Shown here: in pieces, positions 63,489 to 64,000 of the stretch
Position numbering within the stretch: the first letter of the stretch is position 1
Layout of the letters: each line of letters opens with the position of its first letter
Assembly: GCA_011050675.1 (NCBI GenBank)
Contig: DRFI01000023.1
Span: 456,079-520,078 of the forward strand
Reading direction: 5' to 3'
DNA from: Maribacter sp.
GTDB lineage: Bacteria > Bacteroidota > Bacteroidia > Flavobacteriales > Flavobacteriaceae
Length of the DNA: 64,000 nucleotides
Program-made: the position numbers and the translations under genes
The notes under the pieces: generated by a model
Database searches by the model: none
Seen by the model: only the letters and a program-made list of their open reading frames with translations
Told to the model about the DNA's origin: nothing

Positions 63489-64000
63489 ATGAAATTCTAT
63501 AGAATACTATTACTGCTAGCATTTCTTTTAGCTAGTAACGTACAATTTGCGCAAGACACTGAAGAAGAGGAAGATAAACTGTCTTTAGACGAAGGTCCTA
63601 TTAGTAATCAATTCGATTATATCGCTAAGCGTTCTGGGAACTATAGAGCAGATGGCATCAGGTACGAAGTTGTTAAGGAAACCAATCTTTTTAAGATTCG
63701 AAAGAATGTATTGGATTCTATAGCTGCTATGAATAAAAAAACGGGTGAGCTTAAAGCAACCATTGCAGAGCACGAGACTACAATTACATCATTAAATAAA
63801 AAGTTAGAGGAAACTACCACTAACTTAAGTGCTGTTACTGAAGAAAAAGATAGTATGTCTTTTATAGGTATTCCAGTTTCTAAAGGAACTTATAATTTTA
63901 TTCTTTGGACTATCATTGGTGGATTGTTCTTAACACTTGGTTTGTTTATATACAGGTTTAGAAATAGTAATATTCTAACTCAAGAGGCAAAACAAAATCT
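63489..64000 (+). CDS. Exported coiled-coil membrane protein, 3' end outside window
   Basis: The reading frame is open from an ATG at 63489 to the right edge (at least 170 residues). A signal peptide (MKFYRILLLLAFLLASNVQFAQ) is followed by an acidic stretch (EEEEDK), a helical coiled coil (about 85-125, heptad-like TLKATIAEHETTITSLNKKLEET), and a membrane segment near 140-160 (FILWTIIGGLFLTLGLFIYRF). I do not recognise a firm family. Flavobacterial proteins of this shape are sometimes misnamed tRNA methyltransferase; nothing here supports a methyltransferase. Function unknown. Confidence 0.8.
   Translation, partial: MKFYRILLLLAFLLASNVQFAQDTEEEEDKLSLDEGPISNQFDYIAKRSGNYRADGIRYEVVKETNLFKIRKNVLDSIAAMNKKTGELKATIAEHETTITSLNKKLEETTTNLSAVTEEKDSMSFIGIPVSKGTYNFILWTIIGGLFLTLGLFIYRFRNSNILTQEAKQN

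Overview
The window looks like chromosomal DNA of a marine-type member of the Flavobacteriaceae (Bacteroidota). The DNA is AT-rich. Several leaders carry TAnnTTTG, the -7 element of Bacteroidota promoters, and ribosome binding sites are weak. Lineage markers are a PorP/SprF-like type IX secretion protein, PorD (DUF4835), a SusC/SusD pair, a Bacteroidota-style RNA polymerase omega subunit, YtxJ and a long 482-residue GAPDH. The genus cannot be resolved from sequence alone. I saw no rRNA, tRNA, CRISPR array, insertion sequence or prophage. Almost all of it is ordinary core genome.

Layout. 1-3.5 kb: a signalling patch made of the end of a LytTR regulator, a 60-residue secreted Cys-containing peptide gene, a TPR histidine kinase and a NarL-type response regulator. 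3.6-13 kb: glyA, a lipoprotein, ytxJ, clpB, a TetR regulator, a PorP/SprF-SPOR fusion and a histidine-phosphatase lipoprotein. 13-21 kb: smpB, pcm, an oxidoreductase/hydroxyacyl-CoA dehydrogenase pair, a YggS-like protein, a DnaQ-like/GIY-YIG protein, a K+ channel, miaA and gluconokinase. 21-33 kb, nearly all on the minus strand: DUF6913, dapA, bamD, rpoZ, coaBC, porD, recN, fabI, a GT2 glycosyltransferase, YbbR, coaE, and a sensor kinase/OmpR regulator pair. 33-35.5 kb: a split UshA-type nucleotidase and an acetyltransferase. 35.7-44 kb: the accessory part, with SusD and SusC, a 638-bp gene-free stretch, a fumarylacetoacetate-hydrolase-family enzyme, an AraC regulator and an MFS transporter. 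44-45.4 kb: three small uncharacterised genes. 45.4-50.6 kb: antiporter, ligA, LOG-like protein, prmC, GNAT. 50.6-57.1 kb: ribD, HAD phosphatase, EamA transporter, YigZ, thioesterase, dnaA, LMW phosphatase, RsmI-like methyltransferase. 57.1-64 kb: lysozyme-like protein, mltG, GNAT, dapF, degP, GAPDH and a truncated coiled-coil membrane protein.

Themes. Envelope biogenesis recurs (bamD, porD, PorP-SPOR, mltG, dapF, dapA, degP, YbbR, GT2), mixed with CoA and lipid metabolism (coaBC, coaE, fabI). The part most likely to hold something undescribed is the first 3.5 kb. There a 15-bp direct repeat with a 21-bp period, the geometry expected for a LytTR dimer, lies between the LytTR gene and the small peptide gene, and a periplasmic-TPR two-component system follows. 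Other unusual points are the reversed, split nucleotidase, the PorP/SprF-SPOR fusion, the K+ channel with a zinc-ribbon tail, and several perfect palindromes in intergenic DNA, including 22 bp before the FAH-family gene and 18 bp before dnaA.
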